DNA from: UBA4877 sp002399345
GTDB taxonomy: Bacteria > Bacillota > Thermoanaerobacteria > Thermoanaerobacterales > UBA4877
Reading direction: 5' to 3'
Length of the DNA stretch: 64,000 bases
NCBI GenBank assembly: GCA_036752905.1
Contig: DAIORT010000002.1
Span: 124,001 to 188,000 of the forward strand
Position numbers and translations under genes: made by a program. Every line of letters begins with the position of its first letter. Position 1 is the first letter of the stretch. The notes under the pieces were generated by a model. That model did no database searches and was not told where the DNA came from. It was given only the letters and a program-made list of their open reading frames with translations. This document shows, piece by piece, positions 25,246-35,115 of this stretch.

Positions 25246-26670
25246 TTGTACACAAAATTTATAGGTAATTTAAGCAATGCTCTTTACACTTATTTGTTAC
25301 CATTACTATTGATCGGCGGTGGATTATACTTCTCATTTAAGACAAGGTTCGTTCAACTACGGCTTTTAAAAGACTCCATAAAGATTATGAGAGAACCTGC
25401 TAAAGATGAGAAATCAATATCTTCTTTTCAAGCTTTAATGGTCTCTACAGCTTCAAGGGTTGGTACCGGGAATATTGTAGGTGTATCTACAGCTATAGTT
25501 TTAGGAGGGGCAGGATCGGTATTTTGGATGTGGGTGGTTGCTATTCTTGGGGCGGCATCTGCTTTTATTGAAAGTACTCTTGCACAAATTTATAAGAAAC
25601 GTGATGAGGATGGAGGCTTCTATGGCGGACCTGCATATTATATTGAAAATGGATTAAAAAATAGGACTGTAGGGATGATTTTTGCAATCATTCTTATCGT
25701 CACTTATATGGTAGGTTTTAATATGTTGGCTGCTTATAATGTAAGCTCGTCATTTAGTACATATAGTTTTTGGGATCCAGAGACGTCACCAATAATTATT
25801 GGTATAATTTTAGCGGTATTAACAGCCGTTAGTATTTTTGGCGGGGATAAAAGATTAAGCCAAATCACCTCATATCTTGTACCCATTATGTCAACGGCAT
25901 ATATTATTGTTGCAATTATTATAATAATAAAGAATGTAACATTGATACCCAGAATATTTGCAGATATATTTACACAAGCATTTGATATTAAATCTATTTT
26001 TGGCGGCTTTACCGGATCTTGTGTTATGTTGGGACTAAAAAGAGGTCTATATTCTAACGAGGCAGGTATCGGTTCGGCTCCAAATGCGGCAGCGTCGGCT
26101 GACACATCCCATCCGGCCAAGCAAGGATTGGTTCAAGTTATGTCAGTTTATTTAGATACAATAATTATCTGCACAGCAACTGCATTTATGCTATTAGCTT
26201 CCGGTGTTGTTCCAACTCCTGAGATGGCGGGTGCGCCATATAATGTGGCTGCATTAAAGGCCAGCTTTGGAAACTTTGGCCAATACTTTTTTTCATTTGC
26301 ACTATTTTTATTTGGTTTTACAACCCTCATAGGGAATTATTTTTATGCAGAATCTAATTTAAACTATATTATTGGTAAAAAGCCAAGCAAGACAACTTTG
26401 ATAATTTTCCGTGTTGCTGCGGTTCTTATAGTCTTATTTGGAACAGAACTCGAATTTAGCGTAGCGTGGGATACGGCGGATGTATTAATGGCATTCATGG
26501 CAATGATTAATATTCCAGCAATTTTCATATTAAAAGATCCGGCAATTAAATGTATGAGTGACTATAGTGAGCAAAGAAAGAATGGGAAAAATCCAGTGTT
26601 TAAAGCTTCCTCCATAGGCTTAAAAGATAAAGTCGATTTCTGGGGAGATACGGCAGAGCAAAACAAATAG
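25246..26670 (+). CDS. Sodium:alanine/glycine symporter (AGCS family)
   Basis: A 474-residue protein of about 11 membrane helices. SRVGTGNIVGVSTAI and GGFYGGPAYYIENGL are the AGCS signatures, and GLKRGLYSNEAGIGSAPNAAASAD is the family's long conserved loop. It imports alanine or glycine with Na+. The TTG at 25246 is used because GAAGGGGG lies 7 bases upstream; the longer frame from 25147 has no ribosome site. Single gene with its own promoter and terminator. Confidence 0.93.
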   Translation: MYTKFIGNLSNALYTYLLPLLLIGGGLYFSFKTRFVQLRLLKDSIKIMREPAKDEKSISSFQALMVSTASRVGTGNIVGVSTAIVLGGAGSVFWMWVVAILGAASAFIESTLAQIYKKRDEDGGFYGGPAYYIENGLKNRTVGMIFAIILIVTYMVGFNMLAAYNVSSSFSTYSFWDPETSPIIIGIILAVLTAVSIFGGDKRLSQITSYLVPIMSTAYIIVAIIIIIKNVTLIPRIFADIFTQAFDIKSIFGGFTGSCVMLGLKRGLYSNEAGIGSAPNAAASADTSHPAKQGLVQVMSVYLDTIIICTATAFMLLASGVVPTPEMAGAPYNVAALKASFGNFGQYFFSFALFLFGFTTLIGNYFYAESNLNYIIGKKPSKTTLIIFRVAAVLIVLFGTELEFSVAWDTADVLMAFMAMINIPAIFILKDPAIKCMSDYSEQRKNGKNPVFKASSIGLKDKVDFWGDTAEQNK

Positions 26671-26681
26671 ATTGATATTAC

Positions 26682-26722
26682 AAGGCTATCAGGGATTTGT
26701 TAAATCTCCCGATAGCCTTTTA
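26682..26722 (+). terminator. Terminator after the symporter
   Basis: Long stem AAGGCTATC-GGGATTT / AAATC-CCC-GATAGCCTT followed by TTTATCTTT. Confidence 0.9.
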
Positions 26723-27096
26723 TCTTTACTCGTGAGATTAACACTGATTGTTATATACTAATTTTGAATAAAATTTTAAGAGATTTTTACTAATACGAGG
26801 AATATTCTAATCCTTCTTACGATAAGCGTCTAGCTGTTTTTATTAATGCATAAGTATTACTCAGTGAATTTAATCCTGCAATTTTCGAGAAATGGCTTTC
26901 CCAGCAAGGCAAATTTTGTTATAATAGAAGTGTTCATAATCAATGAAATATTAAACCGAAGCGAGGGCTGTGTTTGTGGGGCATATGGGAATATAATAAT
27001 ATAAGGTGAAAGCATATTTCATGCTCCATTTTTTCATAATGGATAAAGAATGGACATAAGGTCCTTATGGAATTCTAAAAAAAGGAGGCAGCGGTA
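26723..27096 (+). promoter_or_regulatory. Leader region of the methylmalonyl-CoA operon
   Basis: No gene is seen in these 374 bases. An extended -10 promoter (TGTTATAAT) lies at 26917-26925, with no good -35 hexamer. This leaves a leader of about 165 bases containing the short palindrome CATAAGGTCCTTATG (27055-27069) and ending with the AAAGGAGG site of the mutase gene. I do not see a cobalamin-riboswitch B12 box in it. Confidence 0.45.
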
Positions 27097-28776
27097 ATGT
27101 CTGACAAAGATGACATTGAAGAAATAAAAAAAGCAAGGGAAAAGTGGGAAGCAGGGTCCGTTAAAAAGACAATATCACGTTTCCCGGAGAGAAAAGAAAA
27201 TTTTTCTACAGACTCTGGAATTGAGGTGAAGAGGACATATACCCCCGAGGATACTAAAGATCAGAAATATCTGGATGATATAGGATTTCCCGGTGAATAT
27301 CCATACACCCGCGGGGTTCAGCCTACCCAGTACAGGGGAAGATTCTGGACGATGAGGCAGTATGCGGGATTTGGAGATGCAGAGGAATCCAATGAAAGGT
27401 ACAAGTATTTACTCTCTCAAGGGCAGACGGGACTTAGCATTGCCTTTGACCTTCCTACCCAGATCGGTTATGATTCCGATGCTTCGCTGGCTGAGGGAGA
27501 GGTTGGCAAGGTTGGCGTTGCCATATCCTCGTTGGCGGATATGGAGGTTTTGTTTGAAGGAATTCCCTTGGATAAGGTCAGTACGTCAATGACAATAAAT
27601 GCACCTGCTGCCATACTGCTGGCCATGTATATAGTTGTGGCCGAAAAACAAGGTGTCGGCATGGAAAAGCTTAAGGGGACTATACAGAATGATATACTCA
27701 AGGAATATGTGGCGAGAGGTACATATATATTTCCACCGGCTCCGTCTATGCGTCTTATTACGGACATTTTTGAATTCTGTGCCAAGAATGTGCCTAAGTG
27801 GAATACCATAAGTATAAGCGGTTATCATATCAGAGAAGCCGGTTCAACGGCTGTACAGGAGGTTGCTTTTACACTGGCGGATGGTATTGCTTATGTTAAT
27901 GCCGCATTAAAGGCCGGTCTGGATGTGGATGAGTTTGCACCGCGGTTATCGTTTTTCTTTAATGCCAACAACAACCTGTTTCAGGAGGCAGCTAAGTTCA
28001 GGGCAGCCAGAAGGTTGTGGGCAAGGATAATGAAAGAAAGGTTTGGCGCGAAGAATCCTAAGTCATTGAAACTGCGTTTTCATACTCAGACCGGTGGATC
28101 AACGCTTACGGCACAACAGCCGGACAACAATATTGTGAGGGTGACCTTGCAGGCTTTGGAGGCGGTACTGGGCGGAACACAGTCACTTCATACAAATTCT
28201 AGGGAAGAGGCGCTTTCACTTCCTACCGAAGATTCGGTAAGGATAGCGCTACGGACGCAGCAGATAATAGCCTATGAGAGTGGAGTGGCAGATACGGTGG
28301 ATCCGTTGGCCGGATCCTACTATGTGGAATCTCTTACTGATGATATTGAAAAAAGGGCTATGGATTATATAAAGAAGATAGACGATCTGGGAGGTGCACC
28401 TAAGGCTATTGAACAAGGCTATATGCAAAAGGAAATACAGGATGCAGCGTATGTGTACCAGAAGTCTGTGGAATCTGGGGAAACGGTGGTAGTGGGCATG
28501 AATAAGTTTAAGATTGATGAGCAGCCGCCCAAAAATCTTTTGAAGGTCGATCCTGCCGTTGCCGAAAAACAAAATGTACGGCTGGCGAAATTAAGAAAAG
28601 ACAGGGATAATGAGAAGGTGAAGCAGGCTTTAAGAGAGGTGGAAAAGGCTGCACGCGGCGAGGAGAATCTTATGCCTTACTTTATAAAGGCTGTCAAGGA
28701 GTATGCAACCCTAGGGGAAATATGCGATGTTTTGAGAAAAGTATTTGGAGAATATCAGGAATCGGTAATATTATAA
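27097..28776 (+). CDS. Methylmalonyl-CoA mutase, large (alpha) subunit
   Basis: A 559-residue catalytic barrel subunit: [28 protein letters not shown] (CoA-binding entry), [28 protein letters not shown] and [20 protein letters not shown]. It interconverts succinyl-CoA and (R)-methylmalonyl-CoA with adenosylcobalamin. It lacks the B12-binding domain, which is encoded by the next gene, as in clostridial and archaeal two-part mutases. First gene of an eight-gene propionate/succinate module. SD AAAGGAGG. Confidence 0.96.
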   Translation: MSDKDDIEEIKKAREKWEAGSVKKTISRFPERKENFSTDSGIEVKRTYTPEDTKDQKYLDDIGFPGEYPYTRGVQPTQYRGRFWTMRQYAGFGDAEESNERYKYLLSQGQTGLSIAFDLPTQIGYDSDASLAEGEVGKVGVAISSLADMEVLFEGIPLDKVSTSMTINAPAAILLAMYIVVAEKQGVGMEKLKGTIQNDILKEYVARGTYIFPPAPSMRLITDIFEFCAKNVPKWNTISISGYHIREAGSTAVQEVAFTLADGIAYVNAALKAGLDVDEFAPRLSFFFNANNNLFQEAAKFRAARRLWARIMKERFGAKNPKSLKLRFHTQTGGSTLTAQQPDNNIVRVTLQALEAVLGGTQSLHTNSREEALSLPTEDSVRIALRTQQIIAYESGVADTVDPLAGSYYVESLTDDIEKRAMDYIKKIDDLGGAPKAIEQGYMQKEIQDAAYVYQKSVESGETVVVGMNKFKIDEQPPKNLLKVDPAVAEKQNVRLAKLRKDRDNEKVKQALREVEKAARGEENLMPYFIKAVKEYATLGEICDVLRKVFGEYQESVIL

Positions 28777-28789
28777 GGAGGTTAAGGAT

Positions 28790-29191
28790 ATGAGCAGACC
28801 CATAAGGGTATTGGTAGCAAAGCCCGGTTTGGACGGCCATGACAGGGGAGCCAAGGTTGTTGCCCGGGCACTCAGAGATGCAGGGATGGAGGTCATTTAT
28901 ACCGGCCTCAGACAAACACCGGAACAGATTGCCGAGGCAGCTATACAGGAGGATGTGGACGTTGTGGCCATGAGCATTTTATCGGGTGCGCATAATACGC
29001 TTCTTCCCAAGGTGGTTAAGCTTTTGAAAGAAAAGGGAGCAGGTGACAAATTGGTGGTAGGTGGGGGAGTTATACCGGCCGATGATATACCATACTTGAA
29101 ATCTCAGGGTATAGCAGAGATATTTACTCCCGGTACACCAACTTCAGAGTCAGTGGAATTTATAAAATCTCACGTCAGGATTGATTCATAA
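28790..29191 (+). CDS. Methylmalonyl-CoA mutase, B12-binding small subunit
   Basis: A 133-residue cobalamin-binding protein. [19 protein letters not shown] includes DxHxxG (DGHDRG), whose His ligates cobalt. [16 protein letters not shown] and [15 protein letters not shown] are the further cofactor contacts. It pairs with the upstream large subunit; the gap is 13 bases. Stop and start of the following gene overlap by one base. Confidence 0.95.
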   Translation: MSRPIRVLVAKPGLDGHDRGAKVVARALRDAGMEVIYTGLRQTPEQIAEAAIQEDVDVVAMSILSGAHNTLLPKVVKLLKEKGAGDKLVVGGGVIPADDIPYLKSQGIAEIFTPGTPTSESVEFIKSHVRIDS

Positions 29192-30132
29192 TGGATATTA
29201 AAAGAGGCATAATTGAGGGTAACAGGGTTGCCCTGGCAAAATTAATAACCATGGCGGAGGATGGCAGGCAGGAGGCAATAGATATAATCCGCGAGCTGTA
29301 TGGGAAAAGCGGGTTAGCCTATATTATCGGTATAACGGGTCCTCCGGGTGTAGGCAAGAGCACGCTTACGGCGGGCCTGGCCAAGATGTATTCAGATCTC
29401 GGTAAAAGAGTAGGCATCATTGCATGTGATCCTACCAGCCCTTATACCGGAGGTGCCATACTGGGAGATAGGATAAGGATGCAGAAGCTTTTTACCGACC
29501 CGAACATATTTATACGGAGCATGGGTTCCCGGGGTCATCTGGGCGGGCTTTCGATGAGTACCAGAATTACTTCACGCATAATGGATATATTCGGAATGGA
29601 TTATATCTTTATCGAAACGGTAGGCGTGGGCCAATCGGAGGTGGAGATTGCAGATATGGCGGATACCACTATCATGGTTCTTGCTCCCGGCCTGGGTGAT
29701 GATATACAGGCGATGAAAGCTGGTATAATGGAAATAGGGAATGTTTTTGTCGTAAACAAATGTGACAGGGACGGTGCTGATAAAACAGCCAGGGAGATTG
29801 AGGCCATGCTGGACTTTAATGATAAATCCGCATGGAGACCCAAAGTAATAAAGGCCGCTGCGCAAGCAGACGAAGGTTTGGACAATATTACAAATGCTGT
29901 AGGAGAACACGAGAAATATATTAAAGAGTCGGACATATTTATGAGCAAAAGAAAAGAGCATATCAAAGAGGAAATTATGGAGCTGGCCACGAACAGCATT
30001 ATGTCTGATATTATGTCACGGTTGCCAAAGGATGAACTTAATAGTATTGTAGATAAGACTGTAAATGGTGAAACAGACCCATACAGTGCCGCAAATTGTA
30101 TATTGAAGCCATTAAGAGATCGTTCGGTTTAA
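29191..30132 (+). CDS. meaB: Methylmalonyl-CoA mutase GTPase chaperone MeaB/ArgK
   Basis: A 313-residue G3E-family GTPase: ITGPPGVGKSTL (Walker A, about residue 50), CDPTSPYTGGAILGDRIRM, FIRSMGSRGHLGGLS, ETVGVGQSE and NKCD. It loads adenosylcobalamin and protects the mutase from inactivation. The old name ArgK (arginine transport kinase) is misleading. TAATG overlap with the mutase small subunit means tight coupling. Confidence 0.95.
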   Translation: MDIKRGIIEGNRVALAKLITMAEDGRQEAIDIIRELYGKSGLAYIIGITGPPGVGKSTLTAGLAKMYSDLGKRVGIIACDPTSPYTGGAILGDRIRMQKLFTDPNIFIRSMGSRGHLGGLSMSTRITSRIMDIFGMDYIFIETVGVGQSEVEIADMADTTIMVLAPGLGDDIQAMKAGIMEIGNVFVVNKCDRDGADKTAREIEAMLDFNDKSAWRPKVIKAAAQADEGLDNITNAVGEHEKYIKESDIFMSKRKEHIKEEIMELATNSIMSDIMSRLPKDELNSIVDKTVNGETDPYSAANCILKPLRDRSV

Positions 30133-30186
30133 GATTAAGATCACAAACTTGGTGCAATTAAGGAAAAATAAAAAAGGAGGGATTTG

Positions 30187-30588
30187 ATGATACAAAAGGT
30201 AGATCACATAGGTATTGCAGTTAAAAGTATTGATGATGTACTTTGCTTTTATCAGGATATCCTGGGCATTAAATGCAACGGTACGGAGGTTGTAGAGGAG
30301 CAGCATGTGAAGACAGCCTTTTTGCCGTTGGGTGATTGTGAGATAGAACTTTTGGAGTCTACTACTGAAGACGGTACGATTGCTAAATTTATAGAAAAAA
30401 AGGGTGAGGGTATACAGCATATTGCACTCAGGGTGAACGACATAGATGCCACATTAGAGGAAATGAATAAGAAGGGGATAAGGCTTATTGATAAGAAAGC
30501 GAGGAAAGGAGCGGGAGGCGCAAGTATAGCTTTTTTACATCCTAAAAGTACACATGGTGTCTTACTAGAACTTTGCGAGAGAAAATAG
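30187..30588 (+). CDS. mce: Methylmalonyl-CoA epimerase
   Basis: A 133-residue protein of the vicinal-oxygen-chelate fold: VDHIGIAVKSIDDVLCFYQDILG, EEQHVKTAFLPLGDCEIELLE, EGIQHIALRVNDI and the C-terminal HPKSTHGVLLELCE. The His and Glu metal ligands are present. It interconverts (R)- and (S)-methylmalonyl-CoA, linking the mutase to the decarboxylase. ATG 30187 is 6 bases after AAGGAGG; the TTG at 30184 is too close. Confidence 0.94.
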   Translation: MIQKVDHIGIAVKSIDDVLCFYQDILGIKCNGTEVVEEQHVKTAFLPLGDCEIELLESTTEDGTIAKFIEKKGEGIQHIALRVNDIDATLEEMNKKGIRLIDKKARKGAGGASIAFLHPKSTHGVLLELCERK

Positions 30589-30597
30589 GCGGGGGGT

Positions 30598-32154
30598 ATG
30601 ATGATGAAGGTAAGTGAAAGAATCGACGACCTTAAGAAAAAGAGGGAGAAGGTCCAGCTTGGCGGTGGGCCTAAGAGGATTGAGAAACAGCATAAAAAAG
30701 GTAAGCTTACGGCCAGGGAAAGAATAGAGTATTTTATGGACAATGACAGTTTTGTTGAGACCGATACCTTTGTGGAGCACAGAAGTACCGATTTTGGTAT
30801 GGACAAAACCGAGATTCCGGGCGAGGGCGTGGTCACCGGCTACGGAACGGCAAACGGAAGGCTTGTTTGTGTATATGCACAGGACTTTACCGCTATGGGC
30901 GGCTCACTGGGTGAATATCAAGCCAAGAAGATGTGTAATGTAATGGATAAAGCACTTAAAATGGGCGTTCCTCTTGTAGGATTAAATGATTCCGGTGGTG
31001 CCCGCATTCAAGAGGGTGTGGATGCCCTCTCCGGTTATGGCGATATCTTTTACAGAAACACTATAGCTTCGGGGGTTATACCTCAGATTTCGGCAATTAT
31101 GGGTCCATGTGCCGGAGGTGCCGTATATTCTCCCGCACTGACTGATTTTGTATTTATGGTGAATGGTACGAGCCAGGTATTTATAACCGGGCCGCAGGTT
31201 GTTAAATCTGTTACGGGTGAGGATGTTACGCAAGAGGAATTGGGCGGTGCTGTGACTCACAGTACGACCAGTGGTGTAGCGCATTTCATGGCTGATAGTG
31301 ACGAGGAATGCCTGGATCAGATAAGGATGCTTTTAAGTTATCTTCCTTCCAACAATCTGGAGAAAGCTCCTCACGTTAAAACGGGGGATGATGTCAACAG
31401 GGTGGCTACTAAGCTGGACGAGGTTGTGCCCGATAATCCCAATAAGGCCTATGATATTAAGGATGTCATAAGGGAAACAGTTGATAACGGTGAATTTATG
31501 GAGGTAATGAAGGGGTATGCCCGAAATATAGTCACATGTTACGCGAGGATAGGCGGGGATAGTATAGGAATAATAGCAAACCAGCCGAGCTATCTTGCGG
31601 GAAGCCTGGATATAAATGCCTCGGACAAGGCGGCAAGATTCATAAGGACATGCGATGCTTTTAATATACCGGTCATCAATTTTGTGGATGTCCCGGGCTA
31701 TCTGCCGGGCACAAATCAGGAATACGGCGGCATTGAAAGGCATGGTGCCAAACTTCTCTATGCCTATTCGGAGGCGACTGTGCCTAAGATTACCGTGATT
31801 ATCAGAAAGGCATACGGCGGAGCCTATATTGCCATGTGCTCTCGACATTTGGGAGCTGACGCCGTGTTTGCATGGCCGACAGCTGAGATAGCAGTCATGG
31901 GACCAGATGGAGCCGCTAATATTGTATTCAAAAACGAGATCAAAGAGTCGGAAGATCCTGCTGTAATGAGGAAGCAAAAGATAGAAGAGTATAAAGAAAA
32001 TTTTGCAAATCCATATAGGGCTGCTGCGCGGGGATACATTGATGATGTTATTGAACCGAGATTTACGCGGCAGTACATAGCTTCCAGCTTGGAAATGCTG
32101 AAGAGCAAGAGAGAGACAAGGCCTGCTAAAAAGCATGGTAATATGCCTGTTTAG
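30598..32154 (+). CDS. mmdA: Methylmalonyl-CoA decarboxylase alpha / propionyl-CoA carboxylase beta-type carboxyltransferase
   Basis: A protein of about 518 residues with both halves of the acyl-CoA carboxyltransferase fold: [56 protein letters not shown], then [30 protein letters not shown] and [13 protein letters not shown]. In this operon, with OadG, biotin-carrier and OadB-type genes and no biotin carboxylase, it is most likely the alpha subunit of the Na+-pumping methylmalonyl-CoA decarboxylase. Three ATGs occur in a row; 30604 is best spaced from GGGGGG. Confidence 0.94.
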   Translation: MMMKVSERIDDLKKKREKVQLGGGPKRIEKQHKKGKLTARERIEYFMDNDSFVETDTFVEHRSTDFGMDKTEIPGEGVVTGYGTANGRLVCVYAQDFTAMGGSLGEYQAKKMCNVMDKALKMGVPLVGLNDSGGARIQEGVDALSGYGDIFYRNTIASGVIPQISAIMGPCAGGAVYSPALTDFVFMVNGTSQVFITGPQVVKSVTGEDVTQEELGGAVTHSTTSGVAHFMADSDEECLDQIRMLLSYLPSNNLEKAPHVKTGDDVNRVATKLDEVVPDNPNKAYDIKDVIRETVDNGEFMEVMKGYARNIVTCYARIGGDSIGIIANQPSYLAGSLDINASDKAARFIRTCDAFNIPVINFVDVPGYLPGTNQEYGGIERHGAKLLYAYSEATVPKITVIIRKAYGGAYIAMCSRHLGADAVFAWPTAEIAVMGPDGAANIVFKNEIKESEDPAVMRKQKIEEYKENFANPYRAAARGYIDDVIEPRFTRQYIASSLEMLKSKRETRPAKKHGNMPV

Positions 32155-32164
32155 GGGTGATGGT

Positions 32165-32506
32165 ATGGCAAGTGGTAATGAACTTGGAATGGTTACTGTG
32201 GTTGGTATGGGTATAGTTTTTGCTGTTTTAATCATTCTGGCACTTATTATATTCTGTTTCAGGTATATATTTAAGGAAAACCAGAAAAGTGCTGTAAATG
32301 AACCGGAAAAGGTGCTGGAAGAAAGCAAAGGAGATTCAGATAAGATGATGGATGAAGAACTGGTTGCAGTCATTGCTGCGGCAATAGCCGACACAAATCC
32401 GGATATGAGGTTTGTTGTCAGAAGCATAGTAAGGCTGCCTGATGCCTCTTCCTCATGGGGGAGGATAGCAATACAGGAACAGACAAATACAAGGACAGGG
32501 AGGTAA
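32165..32506 (+). CDS. Decarboxylase membrane accessory subunit (OadG/MmdD-like)
   Basis: A 113-residue protein. One membrane helix (VTVVGMGIVFAVLIILALIIFCFRYIF) is followed by an acidic linker and a C-terminal segment DEELVAVIAAAIA...VVRSIVRL...SSWGRIAIQEQTN, the tail typical of Na+-pump decarboxylase gamma/delta subunits, which help assemble the complex. ATG 32165 is chosen with AGGGGTGA ahead; the ORF extends upstream but would overlap mmdA. It sits between the carboxyltransferase and biotin-carrier genes. Confidence 0.85.
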   Translation: MASGNELGMVTVVGMGIVFAVLIILALIIFCFRYIFKENQKSAVNEPEKVLEESKGDSDKMMDEELVAVIAAAIADTNPDMRFVVRSIVRLPDASSSWGRIAIQEQTNTRTGR

Positions 32507-32510
32507 TAAT

Positions 32511-32900
32511 ATGAAAAAATATAGGATAACCGTAAACGGGAATGCATATGATGTTGAGGTGGAAGAACTTCAGGATAAAGCGGACAGGCCAGTTGCATCG
32601 ACACCGCAGCCACAGCCGGAACCGGCAAAGAGGGCTGCTGCACCAAGATCTAAAACGCAGCCGAGTCCAAAGCATGCATCATCTTCGCCGAAGGCACTTA
32701 AGGCTCCGATGCCGGGGACAATATTGGATATAAAAGTAAAAGAAGGAGAGGCAGTAAAAAAGGGTCAGGTTCTTATGATTTTGGAGGCCATGAAGATGGA
32801 AAATGAAATACTTGCTTCGGATGATGGAAAGGTCAAAGGTATATATGTTCAGAAGGGGGCTTCTGTTAATACCGGTGATCCTCTGGTTGATTTCGCTTAG
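32511..32900 (+). CDS. Biotin carrier subunit of the decarboxylase
   Basis: A 129-residue protein. A short N-terminal beta segment (YRITVNGNAYDVEVEEL) is followed by a Pro/Ala/Lys-rich hinge (about residues 25-62) and a biotinyl domain. The biotinylation motif is EAMKMEN (about residue 93), preceded by APMPGTILDIKVKEGEAVKKGQ. It carries CO2 from the carboxyltransferase to the membrane beta subunit. BirA, which would biotinylate it, is encoded 1.2 kb downstream. Confidence 0.94.
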   Translation: MKKYRITVNGNAYDVEVEELQDKADRPVASTPQPQPEPAKRAAAPRSKTQPSPKHASSSPKALKAPMPGTILDIKVKEGEAVKKGQVLMILEAMKMENEILASDDGKVKGIYVQKGASVNTGDPLVDFA

Positions 32901-32912
32901 GGGGTATTTATT

Positions 32913-34085
32913 ATGTCGTTAGCTCACATCTTTTTGGATCTGTATAATAGTATGGGCTTCAGAGCGATTACTTATGGAGAAGTGATTATGATAGTGGTGG
33001 CATGTATTTTTATATACCTTGCCATAGTGAAAAAGTATGAGCCTCTTTTATTACTGCCTATAGCATTCGGTATGCTGCTGGCAAATCTACCTTTAGCAGG
33101 TCTTATGGACCCGCCCGTATATGAAGCGGCTGTAAACGGGGCACAGGTAATGAAACAGCCGGGTGGCCTTTTATACTATCTTTATCAGGGAGACGCACTG
33201 GGGATATTCCCACCGCTCATATTCCTTGGTGTAGGAGCAATGACGGATTTTGGGCCGCTCATAGCCAATCCGCTTTCTGTACTTATGGGGGCGGCTGGAC
33301 AGCTGGGTGTTTTCATAACATATAACATTGCTGCGGGTGTTCTGGGGTTTACCCCGCAGGAGGCAGCTGCCATAGGTATAATAGGAGGGGCAGACGGGCC
33401 CACGACTATATACCTTGCTACAAAGCTGGCTCCGCATCTGCTTGGTACAGTCGCTGTTGCGGCGTATTCATACATGGCGCTGGTGCCTATAATACAGCCG
33501 CCGGTTATGAGGGCTTTGACGACTAAGAAGGAAAGGCAGATAACAATGGAGCAACTACGGCCGGTTTCCAAAAAGGAAAGGGTGGTGTTCCCTATAACGG
33601 TTACAATAGTTGTTTCGTTATTACTTCCATCGGCAGCCCCGCTTATAGGCATGCTTATGCTGGGCAACCTGTTCAGGGAGAGTGGTGTGGTAGACAGACT
33701 TTCAAGTACGGCCCAGAATGAACTGAATAATATAATCGTCATATTTCTGGGACTTTCGGTGGGGGCTACAACGAATGCCAAGACATTTTTGAAGCCGCAG
33801 TCGCTTTATATCGTGGTGTTGGGTTTGGTGGCTTTTATCGTGTCAACGTCCGGCGGTGTTTTGCTTGGCAAATTGATGAATAAAATATCGAGAGGCAAGA
33901 TAAATCCGCTGATAGGGTCGGCCGGTGTTTCCGCCGTGCCTATGGCCGCCCGGGTATCCCAGGTTGTGGCACAGGAGGAGAAGCCGGGAAACTTTATTCT
34001 TATGCATGCCATGGGTCCTAATGTGGCTGGCGTTATAGGGACTGCGGTGGCTGCAGGTGTGTTCTTGTCAATATATGGCGGTTAA
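32913..34085 (+). CDS. Na+-translocating decarboxylase beta subunit (OadB/MmdB)
   Basis: A 390-residue membrane protein of about ten helices, with the family marks [55 protein letters not shown] and [24 protein letters not shown]. The Asp of GGADGP lies in the Na+ path. It decarboxylates carboxybiotin and exports Na+, conserving the decarboxylation energy. Last gene of the module; a terminator follows at 34091. Confidence 0.96.
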   Translation: MSLAHIFLDLYNSMGFRAITYGEVIMIVVACIFIYLAIVKKYEPLLLLPIAFGMLLANLPLAGLMDPPVYEAAVNGAQVMKQPGGLLYYLYQGDALGIFPPLIFLGVGAMTDFGPLIANPLSVLMGAAGQLGVFITYNIAAGVLGFTPQEAAAIGIIGGADGPTTIYLATKLAPHLLGTVAVAAYSYMALVPIIQPPVMRALTTKKERQITMEQLRPVSKKERVVFPITVTIVVSLLLPSAAPLIGMLMLGNLFRESGVVDRLSSTAQNELNNIIVIFLGLSVGATTNAKTFLKPQSLYIVVLGLVAFIVSTSGGVLLGKLMNKISRGKINPLIGSAGVSAVPMAARVSQVVAQEEKPGNFILMHAMGPNVAGVIGTAVAAGVFLSIYGG

Positions 34086-34090
34086 TATAT

Positions 34091-34124
34091 AATAATGAGG
34101 GTTAATAACCCTCATTATTTATTT
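34091..34124 (+). terminator. Terminator of the methylmalonyl-CoA module
   Basis: Perfect 13-bp stem AATAATGAGGGTT / AACCCTCATTATT with a 3-base loop and a T-rich tail. Confidence 0.92.
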
Positions 34125-34143
34125 TATATTCAAGGTGATGACA

Positions 34144-35115
34144 TTGGATAAAATCCTTAAGCTCTTAATGGATAGGCATGGTAAATATGTCTCTGAAAAG
34201 GAGTTATGTGAGTCTGGGGGGATGAGTGGGATTTCTACCCGCAAGCATATAAAGGTAATGAGAGCTGCAGGCTATGTTATAGATGAGGATACTGATAAGG
34301 ATTACAAGCTGGCTGGCATACCTGATCTATTGCTGCCGGATCTAATTTGGTATTATCTTCATGGTAGCAACATGGTGAAGGAGATTAAATATTATGATTC
34401 GGTGGGTTCTACCAATGAGGTGGCCAAGAGCCATGAGAGCTGCTGCGCTATGCCGGCTGTGGTGGTATCTGAGCAGCAGCTTGCAGGAAAGGGCAGGATC
34501 ACAAAGGGATGGTATTCACCCCGGGCGCAGGGCATATACTGCAGCCTGTTATTGCATCCCGATGTGCCTATGGCGCAGCTTTCCAAGCTCACACTGCTTG
34601 TCGGCCTGGCCGTGGCAAAGGCTATGACAGGATACGGGTTAAAGCCTCTTATAAAATGGCCTAATGATATAGTAATCAGAGGAAAAAAGGTGTGCGGCAT
34701 ACTTACGGAAACATCTGCAGAGATGGGCGGAATTCATTACGTAGTAACAGGGTTTGGTATAAATATTAATAATCATAGTTTTCCGGATGAACTAAAAGAT
34801 ATAGCTACCTCTCTTTATATTGAGTCGGGTAGAATGTTTAACAGAAGTCGATTTCTTGCCTGTGTATTAAAAGAAATAGAGTTTGAGTACAATAAGTATA
34901 TTGACGGACAATATGACGGATTTATAAATGATGTTAAAGATATTTCGGCAACGCTGGGAAGAAGGGTAAGGGTCTTGGACTATAATAAAGAATATGCCGG
35001 CAGGGCGGTTGATATACTGCCCTCCGGAGAACTTCAGATAAAAACAGACGATGGAGATATCAGGGATGTACAGGCCGGTGATGTAAGCATTAGAGGAGTA
35101 ATGGGTTATGTATGA
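34144..35115 (+). CDS. birA: Biotin operon repressor / biotin-[acetyl-CoA-carboxylase] ligase BirA
   Basis: A bifunctional protein of about 323 residues. The N-terminal 60 residues are a winged helix (LLMDRHGKYVSEKELCESGGMS). The ligase domain follows with SEQQLAGKGRITKGWYSP (biotinyl-AMP loop), PLIKWPNDIVIRGKKVCGILTE and GFGININ. It joins biotin to carrier proteins, here plausibly the decarboxylase subunit upstream, and may repress biotin genes. TTG 34144 is chosen; the earlier GTG and ATG codons overlap the AAGGTGA site. Confidence 0.93.
   Translation: MDKILKLLMDRHGKYVSEKELCESGGMSGISTRKHIKVMRAAGYVIDEDTDKDYKLAGIPDLLLPDLIWYYLHGSNMVKEIKYYDSVGSTNEVAKSHESCCAMPAVVVSEQQLAGKGRITKGWYSPRAQGIYCSLLLHPDVPMAQLSKLTLLVGLAVAKAMTGYGLKPLIKWPNDIVIRGKKVCGILTETSAEMGGIHYVVTGFGININNHSFPDELKDIATSLYIESGRMFNRSRFLACVLKEIEFEYNKYIDGQYDGFINDVKDISATLGRRVRVLDYNKEYAGRAVDILPSGELQIKTDDGDIRDVQAGDVSIRGVMGYV

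Noticed and set aside
26926..27096. Cobalamin riboswitch before methylmalonyl-CoA mutase
   Set aside because: The leader lacks the conserved B12-box and the length for the aptamer; only a short palindrome is present.
31333..32646. 437-codon reverse-strand ORF
   Set aside because: Despite its length it is a shadow of mmdA and the two small decarboxylase genes, which have full family matches on the forward strand.
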